Source: Argentina anserina
Taxonomy: Eukaryota; Streptophyta; Magnoliopsida; Rosales; Rosaceae
Assembly (NCBI RefSeq): GCF_933775445.1
Contig: NC_065877.1
Coordinates: 31,744,001 to 31,808,000, forward strand
Direction of reading: 5' to 3'
DNA: 64,000 nt
The first letter of the stretch is position 1, and every line of letters begins with the position of its first letter. Under the pieces are notes generated by a model that searched no databases, was not told the DNA's origin, and saw only the letters and a list, made by a program, of their open reading frames with translations. The translations under genes and the position numbers were made by a program. Below are positions 36,455 through 49,531 of the stretch, piece by piece.

Positions 36455-37189
36455 CTCCCCCTTGTGTCGTATGTCTAGGTTGTATGGTGCACATAACGTT
36501 ACCTTGGTAAAAATATTATCAAGCAAAATAAAAACCTCTTGGGTGAAAAACAAAACCTTGATCGGAGGAGAAAAAGAGCACAACACACCATCTACATTTA
36601 ATAGCATCATATGAGGTAAGACTCCCCTTGAGGTCTACGAAACAACTCCCCGTGATTAGTGTCATAATCATGGAGTACAACCAACAACGTATACAACGTT
36701 CATTACATGCTTCTCAAAAGTAGTCTTGGGTTAATGATTAATCATTAATCTCACCATATATCCTTAGATCATACATGATATACTTAGCCAAACTTAGATC
36801 TTAGGAAACAAGATTGCATAACAACTCAAAACAAGAGTTTGCAATGAAAATCAGATTCTCGCGTGGAATGACCTTCACGCACTCAGACGGCCATAAATTC
36901 TTCGTTATAATAGGTCTTAGTAAACCCTAAAATGTTTTGGAAAATAGACACATGTGGCTTTCCAGTGACATAAAGCGTATAACCTAATTCGACCAGAGCT
37001 GTTCACAAAGCTTTGTTGAATTCGACTGACTTGAAAATTTTCGGATAAATCTGTCATACTTTGCTAAAATGGCCATAACTCACTCAGTAAGATAGATATA
37101 ATCTAATGGTTGGTGTCCCTGAAAAATAGATACATAGACTGTTCAAACGGTATCAACAACGATACTAGTAGATATGCAATACATAATCA

Positions 37190-37440
37190 TCAAAGGTTTT
37201 AGAGGTGAACTCTCCACCGTAATCCAATCAAATAAATTTCATAGGATGGTAAGAGTGGTGAGCCCTTAGTTTGATGAACTTAGCTAATAACTTAGCAAAT
37301 GCAGCATTCTTTGTGGATAACAAAGCGATGTGTGACCAACACGTCGTTGCATCAACCAATACTGAAAAATGTCTACATTCGGGTTGGATAGGTCCACAAA
37401 CTGTCACTATAGATACATTGTAAAAATTGAATATTTTTTT
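37190..37440 (-). pseudogene. Copia integrase core fragment
   Basis: Minus-strand translation gives SVLVDATTCWSHIALLSTKN, then AAFAKLLAKFIKLRAH and, after one stop, LDYGGEFTS. These match the copia integrase core with its D...GEF pattern. No RT or RNase H sequence follows it on the left, so that part is deleted. Confidence 0.75.
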
Positions 37441-37890
37441 TATTTCTCTTTAACGTATGAGGGTTTTTCTCCTATTTAGCTAAATGAATACGCTTTATAG
37501 AATGAGTGATTGGCGTTGGAAACGGCCAATGAAGCATCATAGGAAGGCTAGTGCGTCACTAAAAAACTTTTAGTTAACGTCTTAGGATTAGAGGCTCCAA
37601 TTCTTGGAGTGAGATCCTTGGACATATGCATGATGAACTTGTGGCTTTGCAAAAATCAAGCAAGTGTTTTGATAATCAAAGCAATAAAGCCACGGATAAG
37701 CCTTTGTAATGGGTAGACAAGTTAATTGAGAACTAACTTGATATATGCCATCATGATCACGTCCAAGTTAATCAAGTAATAGGACAATACTTCCATTGAT
37801 CATGAATATCAAAAATCACCATAATAATTGGTGATCAAGATGCTACTGATAATTTGGGGGAGTAAAGGGATGAATTTTCTAGTCCTCACA

Positions 37891-38266
37891 GAGAATCACG
37901 TGGCAATATCCAGTGGTACTTTATTTAATCACCATTTGACACTTATGATTTAATTAAAAAAATCATATTTAAGTTATTTTATCAAAAATTATATTGGCTT
38001 TCTTTCTAAAACTCTACACCTTCCACGCTAATACCTTAAACTCTAAAACCCTATACCCTAAACACTAAACCCTAAACCCTCAACTCTAAAACCCTATACC
38101 ATAAACCCTAAACTTTAAACTCGAAATTCTAGTTTAAAATTATCAATACACATGAAGGTCATTTCACTAATAATAAAAATATATCAAATTATAATTTTAG
38201 TGTAATAAATTCATGTGTCAAAATATAATAGGTAAGGAGGACCACTGGACATTGCCACGTGGTTCT
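37891..38266. mobile_element. MITE with telomere-like core
   Basis: Inverted ends of 27 bp with two mismatches: GAGAATCACGTGGCAATATC on the left, and GAGAACCACGTGGCAATGTC on the opposite strand at the right, both followed by CAGTGGT. The centre (about 38010-38135) is a run of CCCTAAA-like heptamers. It shares internal blocks with 9795-10200. No target duplication was clear. It lies inside the decayed copia element. Confidence 0.75.
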
Positions 38267-38289
38267 CCGGGAGTACGGAAATTGTTTTT

Positions 38290-41200
38290 AGTAAAGGCAT
38301 GCATTGGCCTTGCAATAATTAAAACCGTAATGGACAATTATGTCATGCCATGCATGATTACGTCCTTGGAAATTTTGTTTGATCATAATGTTCATAATCA
38401 TAATGGAATATGTTATGAAAATGCTTATGTTGGTAAGTTGTATTACCATAGACCGGTCACAATATCTTGTTCTCTCTTTGAACGAACTGATGTCCATGTG
38501 AACTCCTAAAATTCAGATCATCAAATATCGTTCTAAATCACCCAAATGATCATGTTAAAACCAATAAGGCAGTAAAACCGAATTCATTGATTCAAAGAAT
38601 CTCGAGTTACATAAAGCTACTGCTGCAGGCAAGTAAAGCTATGTGTGCAGGCTAACAAAGCTACTGCCGAAGCTTAAAAAAACCACTGTTAACGAAATCT
38701 GACAGAGTTATATGCCTTTTCATTCTTAACACAAGTATCTAAATGAAAATTATTGCCATGTATGGCCTTTTAAAATTTAGCAAGGCGCGAAGATATCTGA
38801 AACACAATATCCGCCATGAGATCCGTAAAACAACTACTTGTCCCGTAGAACAGTGTGGGTAGTTGCGTAATTAGCAAGACACTCAATTTCACTGCGGGAC
38901 ATTCTCAAAATACTATTAAGAGAGTCAACGACACAATGAACTTCTCTAGACAATACGTCGTAGGATATTGTAAGGGGGGATCAGAACAAAGTGCAATCCC
39001 ATCGAGTATATCACATGACAATAGTACTATATTCTTCAACTTATATGTTGGAAACAAATGTTAGAAAGAAAACCATCCAAATGGTGCGGATGGTCACTAA
39101 TAATAAAACCAGTTAAGCTATCAAACAACTTGGAGAAAACCAGAAAACCATGTCTAAATAACTCAAAACCGAATGAAACTTTGGCGAGAAAAATGCTTCA
39201 ACAAACAATGTTGGAAATATGTCGGAAAAACAACGAGAAAATGACAAAGAATCGCTAGAAAACTTGACGGAAAATCGGCCGCCGGCGGTCGAAATCTGGC
39301 AGATTAGGAGGCTTGACTTCATATCCAACAGGGGAGGACTGGCAAAAACCAAGCAGTGGTGTTGGAAACGCCGGAAATGGGTCGGAAGGTGGCTAAAACA
39401 GCCGAAAACATCGGCAAAATCTCAGAAAAACATTACGGGAAAGCCAACAGTGGTCGGAAACGACGTCAATTTTGACGTTCTGTGGTTCGTTTTCCAAATA
39501 TTAAATGTCAAATTCACAAGGTAGTGATATCGAGGTCATATGTAAACTAAAAAACGGACAATTTAAAACCACAACGAGTTGTATACGTTGACCATTCATG
39601 CTAGATTCAAGACAAATAAAATTCTCACGATCAACTTGTAAGCAAGGAATATGAGAAATTTTATTGAATATGTCAATATTTAATACATCTTTTAAAATCA
39701 AACTTCTAATTCTAATAGACGACTTAAAAAATATGAAGCATAGAGCACAGTCAAAATAGATTCACTAATCGAATATTCATGGCAAAGAAATCTTGCGTAT
39801 GAGATGGGGCGAAGCCTTAGCATGAAGCTTAAAATCTGCTAACTTGAGAATGGAAAAATGTTATATTCCCATCTCTAAAATTCCCTCAATAAATATAGAT
39901 ACAAGAGCCGAAATGACTTGTGTTTCTTGGATGTGGAGCATACATCAATGTCAACTCTGATAAGACAACGTCATAGACGTTAATTAATTAAATGTTAAGT
40001 GTGTCCCATACAAACTTTGGGATATTTTGTTAATAAATATTGCTGCTTCAGAGAAGTATGGATTTCAACTTAAATAGATGAGTATCTAGAAAGACCTTGG
40101 GATTGTCAGAAGAAACTCAAAATTTTAAATTTTCGTCGCGATTGGGACGCATTCACAAGAAACGATGGTTATAAAAGTTCCGAATGAACGAACTATTCAA
40201 GTATGTAACTGGAATTAGAAATGTTGTGATGTATATGGTCATAAAAATAATCGATGGAATTCGGCGATTCTCATCATCGCGCCCAAAACAGCGGTGCACT
40301 CTGGTGACCACACAAAATCAATTTCTTCCCTTTAAATAATAACGTGACTCCCTCAAGACCATTACACGAAAAACGCCGAATAAGAAGGGAATCATATACC
40401 TCTTTGGTCTCATCGGCACTGTAAGAAGGGTTGTAAAAGAGACATGAAGAAGGCTAATAGTGCCCGATAATTTATATATATATATATATATGTTCAAAAG
40501 CAGCAACTTTAAGAAAATTATACTTGTTGGTCTGCCAAATAGACCGCATATAATTAAATTGCTCCGTAAATCGATTGTCATGCAAGAAAACTGCTTGAAG
40601 AATTCTTTTCCTTGTCGATCTTCGTACTGATGACATTAAAAACTCTTGAGTAATATCCATTTCGGGCATGCATGTCATCACAATTATATGACGATTGATT
40701 ATTTTCCTATACGAGCACGTGAAACATAGTTAAAAACTAAACGTGCAAATAAACGTTTAAATAATGGAATATGAAAAAGGAAATGAGTGAAATGGTCGAG
40801 TTTAGAGCCATAGAGGCTTTTGGGCTCGAAAGAGCTGAGGCCCAAAAGGGCTATGGGCTGGCAGAAGGCCCAAACCTGAATTGGGTCAAGTTTAGGGGTG
40901 GCAACACGGGTCAGATGATGCAGTTGATGTCGATCGGTTTTGCGCTGGTCGACCTTGACCTCATGGAGTCATCACCTAAGCTAGGTTATGTCGGGGCTGA
41001 GAGGAGGTGGGTGATCGGGGATGACTTTTGCCGTTCTGGACCGATGAGATGCACTAGTAGAGTCGTCGGAGCCTCATGGAGGGTCGACGAGACTTCGTGG
41101 CGGCGCGACGAATCCAAGGACGCCGAAGGAGTTGAGGTCGACGAGATGTGGGATTTGGGTCATCAAACCGGACTGGGTCGGCGTCGACTGGAAGAGGGAA

Positions 41201-41451
41201 GACGCCGGGGCAGGAGCTACAATGTCGCCGACGTGGAGACGAGGAAGAAGATGGGGTGCCCAGATCAAATATTTGGGTGCCCATAGCAGATTTGGTTTTT
41301 TTTCTTATTCCGACAACTATTTGTTGGACACTGATTTAATTTTCTAGTGAAACCAAGAAAAGGATGCTGCCGGAGGAAAAACATTCGGCTAGGGTTAAAA
41401 AAAAATTCTGGTGGTGGCCTCGTCGCTTAGATACTTTAGAGTATAATAACG
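38290..41451. other. Internal remainder of the decayed copia element
   Basis: About 3 kb with no recognisable coding sequence. Open frames around 40771-41286 occur on several strands at once in a locally GC-rich patch and show no family motif. It may be 5' leader and gag sequence too decayed to read, or a further insertion. Confidence 0.4.
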
Positions 41452-41665
41452 TGATCGAGATAGAAACACGAATAATAACAACATAATGGAACAGAACATA
41501 ACCATTTATTGATTAATAATGAGGCCTATATATGTGCATTACATACAAGGTATCCCGAATAATCAGAGATTCATATCTAGTACATTAAAGCATAATATAC
41601 TCTAATAAAAAAACCTAAATAGGCTAAGATACACAAAATGGTAGAATAATAATTCTTCTGGAACA
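41452..41665 (-). repeat. Right LTR of the decayed copia element
   Basis: Partner of 36242-36454. On the minus strand it starts TGTTCCAG, the more usual TG form of the LTR start; the left copy has TATTCCGG. Confidence 0.7.
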
Positions 41666-44482
41666 ATCTCCATATTTTCCAAAAATGTCCATAATCAATA
41701 TATCATTATTAAATATCATATCAATCTACTATCTGTTAATATATTTCCAATTATACTTTTATATTCAATTATTATAAACAAACCCAAAGAATTACATAAT
41801 ACATCTTCTCAAATTAATTTTATCTTTCACTCTTAAATTCATAATTAATAATATTATTATTATTCAGTTATTGATTTGAAATTCACCAAATAGTAAATTC
41901 AACATGAGGAATTCTAACATCTGTTGAACAATTGTTTCTCTCGGACGAAGTTTATTAAAAATTCTATGTGATTTTTCAATTGATACATGAAGATTAATAA
42001 TGTTATTTATTATATTCAATTTATTATTCCGAATTAGGATTAGCCTGAATTAAATAAATAAAAGATTGCGAAAACAATAATTGTAAAATAGGTAGGTTAA
42101 AAATTCTTTTCTTTTTTTTTGCTTTTTACTTTTATATGTCTTTTTAAAATTTCACAGGCTATGAAAAAATCAAAACGAAATTGGAAAAAAGACGGAGGTC
42201 TAAGTACTGTTTTGAGAAGTATGTGATAGGTGCAAAAGCACCTACAAAGATACCTTATTATCAAATCAATTATATTAATGTAGTAAATGAAAAATAGAGG
42301 TCATTACCCGCAGATGATTGGTGAAACTTACGATATTAAATAGACACTAAGTAGACACAGTGGCGGACTACCACACAAAATTTCAGGGTATTCGGAAATG
42401 GTTTGATTAGTGAACAAAAATAAAAAAGACAGAAGTACTGTTGATAATAGAATATTAAAAAGTAAATATGGATGTAAATATGAGAAAAACAATAGCTAGG
42501 AACTTCTCTCCACCAATAGATATACTTCAATCACCCCAAAATAATGTCAATAATTATAGATTAATCCACTCACAGTTAAGCCAATGTCGTTAGGTCATTA
42601 ACCGTATTACGTTCTCTTACTTGTCATGTTAAGCGAAATGTCGGTATCGACTTAACTATGTTCTCAATTAATTGATTTATGAAATGTGGGTATCTAGACC
42701 AAAATAATTAAAATCGTGAAGTTCTAAGAGCGTTTGAGTAACAACAAAGAATCTAAGGTCAATGTCGGTAGCCTTAGATTACTAAGGAATCACTTCACAC
42801 AAGTACATGCAAAAAACTTGTTATCTCTCACAAAATATGCAACGATATGTCGGTCATATACATATTCAAGATAATAAAACCCTAAAACATGCATCAAAGT
42901 ATCGACCCAATGAGACATGCAATAAATTTTTTAATGAACAATCAGTGAAGAAATTCTCATCTAAATTTATAAAAAGCGAAGTACACATAATAGATTTGAT
43001 AATATGAATTGTCTACTATGTTATTGAGGAGTCTACAAATAGTTGTTGGCAGTTGCATTATATTTTCTAAATAGTTTCTCATTCACACATTTTGTCGAAC
43101 ACCTTCCGTGTAGTCTTTATCTAGAAAAATTAATGAATTCTATGCATTCCATTATTCTTAACAATAATATGACATTTTGTTAAAGCTGTCATCCTGATTA
43201 GTTATCTCAGAAATCGTTTGGGAGCATATAGATATTGGAAATTCTGCAATTTTGATCAATATATTATTGTCGGTTGAAAATGACCTGTCGTCTAGACATT
43301 CTACCGAGCACTTGACGTGCAATATACAGTTACCCATTGTTATACCACAAAATCAGCTACTGCAAACATCCTAGACTACAATTTCGTGCCTGCTTGCTGT
43401 GACTTTTATTGTCAACAGCTAATTGGTTTTTTCAATTCATATGTATTTGCTTTTTTCATGTATTTGTGATGAATTTGTATGCATGTATGACACTATGTTT
43501 CAACTTTCTACATATGGTGAACGCTGTGAATGGAGAAGATCCAACTACTGCAGCTTCGGGAATAGAAATTGATGTTCTTGTGATAGAATAAGAAAATGGA
43601 GATGTGTCCTTGTCACCAAAGCATAACAACTACTAATAGATTTCTGGGATTCATGGTTAGAAGACAGTATATTTTTATTTGAAAAATGTTGTGCAATGCA
43701 GCTATGCAAGAATGTTTGCATCATTGTTTTGATGACATATTTTATGGAACAAGTCTTTTGTTAGATCTAGATCTTAAAACCACTGTAGTCAATTAAATTT
43801 CTCATATATTACTTAGAAATTTGCATATACTGCATGACTGTAGGGGGATAAAATTATCACTTTTTTTTAAGAACCACCATTTGAGCGTTAGCAAGGCTAA
43901 TTTTCGTAGGTGGAGAGGCTAATTTCCATGCCTGGTGAGACTAATATGCATACACGGTTGCACGTCAATCGTAAACCATGAATAACAATTATCCAAGAGG
44001 TTCATTACATTTGTATATTCTTAGATTTTATGTTGGAAACTCATAGGGAATAATCTCTCAACTATTTTAGGGTCAGGATCTTGTCATTTGGTAATATCAT
44101 ATCTGATAAACTGCAACTGTTTATTTTAGTACATAGGGGTAGAGAAGTGCCATTTATACTATAGAAACACTGCTATTCGACTGTAATACCTTGACATATA
44201 TTTTTATTGACTGATGTTCACATAGTTTACTTACTTCGCTGCAGCAATTACTGGCGTACTACAGAGGAGAAACAAAGAGTGTGAATTACAGTTGCCAGTT
44301 TATTTATTTTAGCTATCCATGCTTTAGTTAAGCAGGATTGATTCTGTGAAGTAGAGTTGCACCATTCTTCGTCTTGCTATGCATTACTGTCAATATAGAA
44401 TAACAAATAATCTACTGATATGTATGGTCAGTTTGCCGATGGCAATATCGATTATGTCCATATAAAAAACACATAATCATGT
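41666..44482. other. AT-rich region without recognised gene
   Basis: 2.8 kb of AT-rich DNA. Short frames exist (for example 43409-43591, ending NAVNGEDPTTAASGIEIDV) but none has a recognised motif or splice context. It may be old transposon DNA. Confidence 0.4.
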
Positions 44483-44644
44483 TTACTGCTGTTGATGAAT
44501 CTGAGTTTTGTGTATAACACAGTTGAAACTATCTCCATCCTCATGTTTCTTTAATCCTAAATCACAACCAGTCACTGGACACTTATACCACCAACCACCA
44601 TAAGTTGCGAATCGTTCTATTTTTGCTTTGAGATATATTTCTCC
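44483..44644 (-). pseudogene. RPA1-like zinc-finger exon fragment
   Basis: On the minus strand an AG acceptor after a (GT)n tract leads into a 53-codon frame ending in TAA. It reads EIYLKAKIERFATYGGWWYK, then CPVTGCDL and FNC, the OB-fold entry and CX4C...C pattern of the C-terminal domain of replication protein A large subunits and of related plant transposon-borne proteins. No other exons of such a gene are visible, and an LTR begins just upstream, so this is a stranded fragment, possibly from a Helitron-like or RPA-like gene. Confidence 0.55.
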
Positions 44645-44646
44645 CT

Positions 44647-44668
44647 GCACACACACACACACACACAG
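44647..44668. repeat. (CA)n microsatellite
   Basis: About 11 CA repeats at the junction between the RPA-like exon and the LTR copy. On the minus strand it forms the pyrimidine-rich side of the acceptor. Confidence 0.9.
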
Positions 44669-47092
44669 GATTGATTCTAAGTTTATAAAGTTTGTGAAAT
44701 TCATTAAACGTGTTGGTTTCGCTTGGCGACATCGGAAATCGAAAACGGAAACGTTATCGGAACGTTTATTTAGAAAAACGTTACGTTTCCGCGACGTGAG
44801 AATCGACTTTTATTCCGTCGCTCGTTTGTGAAAACTTCATTCACGAAAGTCATAGAGCTCGTCGATACGAGTTCATGGACTCGTCACGCATTCTACTCGG
44901 ACGTTGTACGTGAAAGTTATTAATGAAGGAAGTAGTTTCCGATTTTGGAAACAGGTATATAAAGGGAATTAATGGAGTTAGGGTTTCCATTTTTGGAAAC
45001 CCTCACCCCCGCGCCAACCTCTTTCTCTCTCTCCCTCCCCGAGCCTTCTCTCCCTCCGAAAACCCTCCACCGGTGATCTCGCCGTCCAGCCCTCCGTGGC
45101 TCGCACCGCCACTCCCACAACCCTCGCAAGCCTCACCGCAACGACCCTCAAGCATAACGCACCTCGCCTCGCCGTTGTGAGCTCCCACGCGACATCCCGA
45201 AGCCCGCGACTTCTTCCGCCGTCCAAGCACGTCGCCGGCAAAATCAGGGCGCAGAGATCCCACCACCACCTCTCCTCGCCCCCGGTGCCTCCTGTGACGA
45301 GATTGGCAATCAAAATCGCGATCTGCACCGCCACTGTCCAACTTCAAATCCGCCGGCATCTCGAGTTCTCCAGCAACGATCTGACGGTCCATGGGTCCGA
45401 TTGTGGTGAGGGTTAGCATAATTTGATTGTTGTGATGCTTGGTTGTGGATTTTTGGTTGAATTGGTTTGAATTTGTGGAGGATCGGAGGAGGGGGTGGAA
45501 TGGTGAACACCGCCGCCTTAGGTAGAGCGTGTGGAGGCGTGAATAGTATTTTCGAAACAGTAAATTTGTAAAATTTATTTTTACGTGCGGTAAATGTAAA
45601 ATTGATTTACGTACGGTAAATGTAAATTTATTTTACGTACGGTAAATGTAAATTTATTTTACGTACGGTAAATGTAAATGTAAATTACATTCAGTAAATG
45701 TAAAAGTAATTTCAGAAGGGTAAATCAGTAATTATTATTTACTGAGACAGTATTTACATTTGAATAGTATTCATACGTACATAAAATACGTAAATAGTAT
45801 GTACTCGTACAAAAATACGTAATTAATATGTATTTATACAGTAAGACATGAATAGTAAATACATAAATAGTAAATATTATTACTGCTTCGGTATTTATGG
45901 TTTTACATAACGATTCTAAATTCACTTCTTATCTTTTCAAGGTGATCGATACTTCAAACAAAGGATTTACTTTTGGAATCGTGGAAACTACGCTCGAGAT
46001 TATAAGTTGAGTAAAATCTCACAATGACGAATCTACCCTTGCGGTGATTCAAGAATATGTTATAATTTAAAGAATGAACTATGATATGTATTTGATATAA
46101 TGGATTGTATATGTGTATAAATGGTAAATAGGTACATATATATGGTTTGCTATATTATATACTATCGTAATTTCCATTGTGAATAAGTTCATTTTGGTGT
46201 TGAGATTTACATATTGAGCATATTGATTTAAATTGTACAATATGATGTGATGTTTATTGAATGTGGTTTTAACATGGAGTTTGTTAAAACGTTTTTGTCT
46301 TCGGACGTGTTTATGTCTTCGGACGTGTTGGCATGTCGGAACCTAGCCTTTGGCCGGGCTAAAGTTTCGATACAGTTAGAGTTCTAGTATGTATGCCAAG
46401 GTACTGCATAAGAGGTAACTGATGGGTTATCGGCTTATGAGTACCCATATTTTTGATATTGGATAACAGGTGGTTGTCCAATGTCGGCGGCATACTACAT
46501 GAAAGGTAACAGAGGTGTACCATCGCTCATGAGTACCCGTATTATAAATGCATTTTGATAAACAGAGAGGTTACTCAACTTCTCATGAGCATGTATATTT
46601 TCACATTATTAGACAACCAGATGAGCCATCTAATGAGACATGAGTGCATTTATAATTGATGTTTTGTGGATTTTCGTATATACTTTTATGCGAGTTGTAT
46701 TTGTTGTTTTTACTTATACGAGCTGCAAAGTTTACCGGGTTTGTGTTTACAATCCCGGTGCACCTATTCGATGATGTAGGGGATAATTTCGCAGGTGTGG
46801 ATTAGCGAAACTTGACGGACCACTCAGAGGACTTGAAGTCATTTATTTTCAACTTGTGGTGAGGATTTTGTGTGGATTTTTGTGAGGATTGTGTGAGGAT
46901 CTATACATTTCCATTTGTTATAATGTCGAATTATAAATTTTGGTTTGTAATAATCGGTTTGACTGAGTTGTATTTTGAACTCAGAAATGATCCGCTGTGA
47001 CATTAAAATGATTTCGATTTATTGAGATTGTTTTAGAGTTTTTCATGATTTCGAAATTTGATTTTCATACTCGAAATTTTGGGATCGTGACA
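44669..47092 (+). repeat. 2.8-kb LTR family, copy 3 (5'-truncated, opposite strand)
   Basis: Runs opposite to copies 1 and 2. It begins inside the family sequence (TTGTGAAATTCATTAAACG...) after the CA repeat and ends GGGATCGTGACA. It keeps the GC-rich stretch (45000-45420), the ACGTACGGTAAATGTAAAT tandem motif (45580-45690), the TTCGGACGTGTT units (46300-46330) and the conserved terminal 350 bp. Frames in the GC-rich part are not genes. Confidence 0.85.
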
Positions 47093-47164
47093 TCAAGAAT
47101 GTAGCCATATGCAAATATGTAATAATATAACATAGTACCAAACCGGATCTAGTTCACCAATTCA

Positions 47165-47462
47165 ATAGTGTAGGGTATAATTCTGCAGGTGTGGATTAGA
47201 AGGTTCAGAGGGCTTACTCGGAAGTTTTCTGAAGACTTCTTTCTTCTGTTTGTGGTGAGGATTGAGTGAATATTACATTTCTAATTGTTATAATACTTGA
47301 GGTATAAACTGGTTATGTATGATTCAAGTCGACTGAGTCGTACTGTGAACTCAGTTTCGATACACTGTTACTATAAGATGATTTCAATATAATTGGGGTT
47401 GTTTTAGAATTTTCATGGCTTCGAATTCGAATTTTTATCATTCGAAATTTCAGGAATGTGAC
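47165..47462 (+). repeat. 2.8-kb LTR family, copy 4 (terminal fragment)
   Basis: Matches only the last ~300 bp of copy 3 (AATTCTGCAGGTGTGGATTAG, GAACTCAGTTTCGATAC, ending AGGAATGTGACA). It follows copy 3 in the same orientation with about 70 bp between, and is more diverged. Confidence 0.75.
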
Positions 47463-47464
47463 AT

Positions 47465-47660
47465 GAAGGAACAAACATCACAATAGATTTTTTTATGATT
47501 TGAGAATAGCTTGACATATCCCTTCCCCAAAATTGGAAATTTCTTCCTATTTGCAACCGACACTTGAGAAGCTTTTTCAAACATTGTAGAATCAAATAAA
47601 GAAGATGCATAATTAATCATGTGATCAGAGACACCCGTGTCAACTATTCAAAAATCATGA
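47465..47660 (-). pseudogene. Copia protease-region fragment
   Basis: Minus-strand translation contains DTGVSDHMINYASSLFDST followed by QVSVANRKKFPILGKGYVKL, the protease active site and downstream block of a copia pol. It is short, without LTRs, and unrelated to the other two copia remnants. Confidence 0.7.
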
Positions 47661-48645
47661 TTTTTACTCAATTCCAAGGCAGTAGAGATTGCACAAATAA
47701 TATCTGGAATCTCCTCCTCCTACATTAACTAAAATAAACATGATAAATTGTCATTTCTTCATAACAAATATATATCAAAACCATGCAATTAATCAAATCA
47801 CCTTGCATAACATAAATCCATATATCAAAGTACTAACTAGTCTTTAAATAAAATAAAATAAAAACAAGAACAATGTTTGAACTAACTAGCTTCAAGCTTC
47901 AAAATCGTCATCATCATCAGTTAGAATATTACCATCTAAATCATCATCCAAATGTCATCATCATCACCACCTCCAACAACATCACCTCCAACACCAACAT
48001 AGGTTTGATAGAGGAAATTGGTAAAGACGGTCTTTCTAAAGTCTTAATCTCAAAAACTAAAAGACCCCGTCTAAATTTTTTTTTAATTTATCTATTAAAA
48101 AAATAAAATCCAAAAAAAAAAAATAGTTTTGAGGACTTCGCCTTTCGAGCCTCAAAACATCTTGAACACCTTGGAGTGCACCTAGGCAACTAAGGGTAAG
48201 ACTTTTTAGCCTATATCTTGTGCCTTTTACGTCTTGAGCTGTGCCTCAGGCGTGTTTTTTAAAACATTGATGCTTATGGCCATTTTTTCAAGGTCTATTT
48301 CGATCAGGAAAGTATGGGATCCCTAAGTCGACCATATTTAAGTCTGCTGGTCTTGTACTACTGTTCTACACCTTGTGCAAATATCAGGATGGTAGCTTGC
48401 TTGCAGTGTCTTCATTGTGTTCGCAACCACAAGCCAGCAGCGGTGAGGGCTCAGGCATATTTTGGGGTATTTATCTATCCAGTATAGATTGGTTGTATGA
48501 CTTTGGGAAATATGAGATCCTCAATAAAGAAAGCCTTTGTTTGATATGGTATATTGTAATAGTACTACATAAAATAATTCCGTGGGAGCTTTTATTTTAC
48601 TTGTGGTCAGATGTAGGAAGTCACATTCACAGAGGCTTTCATATC
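47661..48645. other. No gene recognised
   Basis: AT-rich sequence with a frame at 48373-48714 that has no recognised motif. It may include intron or 5' sequence of the CSLB pseudogene, but no CSLB motif could be read here. Confidence 0.4.
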
Positions 48646-48653
48646 TCTATGAG

Positions 48654-49531
48654 CAGGGGCGGATCCAACTCAGGTGAGATTTCAGCCCTGAAAAAAAACC
48701 CAAGCCTCTATTAAAAAAGTGAATTAAACCAATCGATTGTACGAGGTCTCTCTCACTCTCTCTCATACGTCTTTCTTCTGTTCTTCAGTTCTTCCCTCTA
48801 CTCGACTACTTTTCTTTTAAATCATTCAAGACCGTCACCACCACTCTCTGCTGCCGCGTTGCTGAAGGCCCGACTGTCCGAAGTTCTCTCTGCTCTCATC
48901 TACACTTCTACCGTTCTACTGTAGAACGACATGTTTAGCTCTTCTCCAATTCTCCTATAAGTTTTTTTTAAAATTGAATCAGATACTGATTAAAATAATT
49001 ATATAATGATTATTGAATGATTAGATACTGAAATTTAGTGAGTATATGGATTTTTTCACTTTGTTGGTTAAACAGATCTTATTGGAAATTTAAAATATGA
49101 TTATATGAAATTGGGTGTTAGTATATTAGTCTTGTTAATGTCTTACCGAATGAATGAGATTCTGATCAAAGATTGAGTATTTTATTTGCTTATTTGGGTT
49201 TGTTAAGATTGTTGGTATATGAGTGCGTTAGTTAAACTATTGATTTAAAATTATTGGAAATTTGGTGGTATGTTAGAGAATGGTCGAATGAGAGATTGAA
49301 TATCTGCCTATTTGGATTTATCTGTTAGTTAAGAACTTAAGATTATAGGAAATTAAGGAATAGTATGAATATTTAGGTTTAATTGACCTTTAATTATATG
49401 AACTTTATACACTATATGTTGTAAACTTGATTTTTTTTTGCCTTCGGCCAAAATTGTAGTCCATCCCTTAAAATCCAATGTCCGCTCTTGAAATTAACGC
49501 ATGTGACATTTGAATCCGGGATCCGCCACTG
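48654..49531. mobile_element. Non-autonomous hAT element with perfect 8-bp duplication
   Basis: An 878-bp element. Inverted ends CAGGGGCGGATCC and (opposite strand) CAGTGGCGGATCC. The eight bases tctatgag flank it exactly at 48646-48653 and 49532-49539. No transposase frame. It lies just upstream of the first readable CSLB exon. Confidence 0.9.

Larger units (their letters stand above)
36242..41665 (-). mobile_element. Decayed Ty1-copia element
   Basis: Direct repeats of about 213 bp at 36242-36454 and 41452-41665 share blocks such as GTATCCCGAATAATCAG and AATAGGCTA(A/T)GA, and act as LTRs. On the minus strand a purine tract (CAAGGGGGAG) precedes the left LTR, as for a 3' LTR. Only a short integrase piece is recognisable inside (37190-37440); the rest has no readable pol and includes a MITE. 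No primer-binding site or target duplication could be confirmed, so the exact ends are uncertain. Confidence 0.7.

Noticed and set aside
40771..41286. 171-codon frame on the plus strand
   Set aside because: No recognised motif, overlapped by frames on both strands, and inside a decayed copia element.
44920..45419. Overlapping frames of 85-138 codons
   Set aside because: The same GC-rich part of LTR copy 3 on the opposite strand; not conserved as protein between the LTR copies.
48373..48714. 113-codon frame upstream of CSLB
   Set aside because: Tested for CSLB motifs and none was found; its end runs into the hAT element at 48654.
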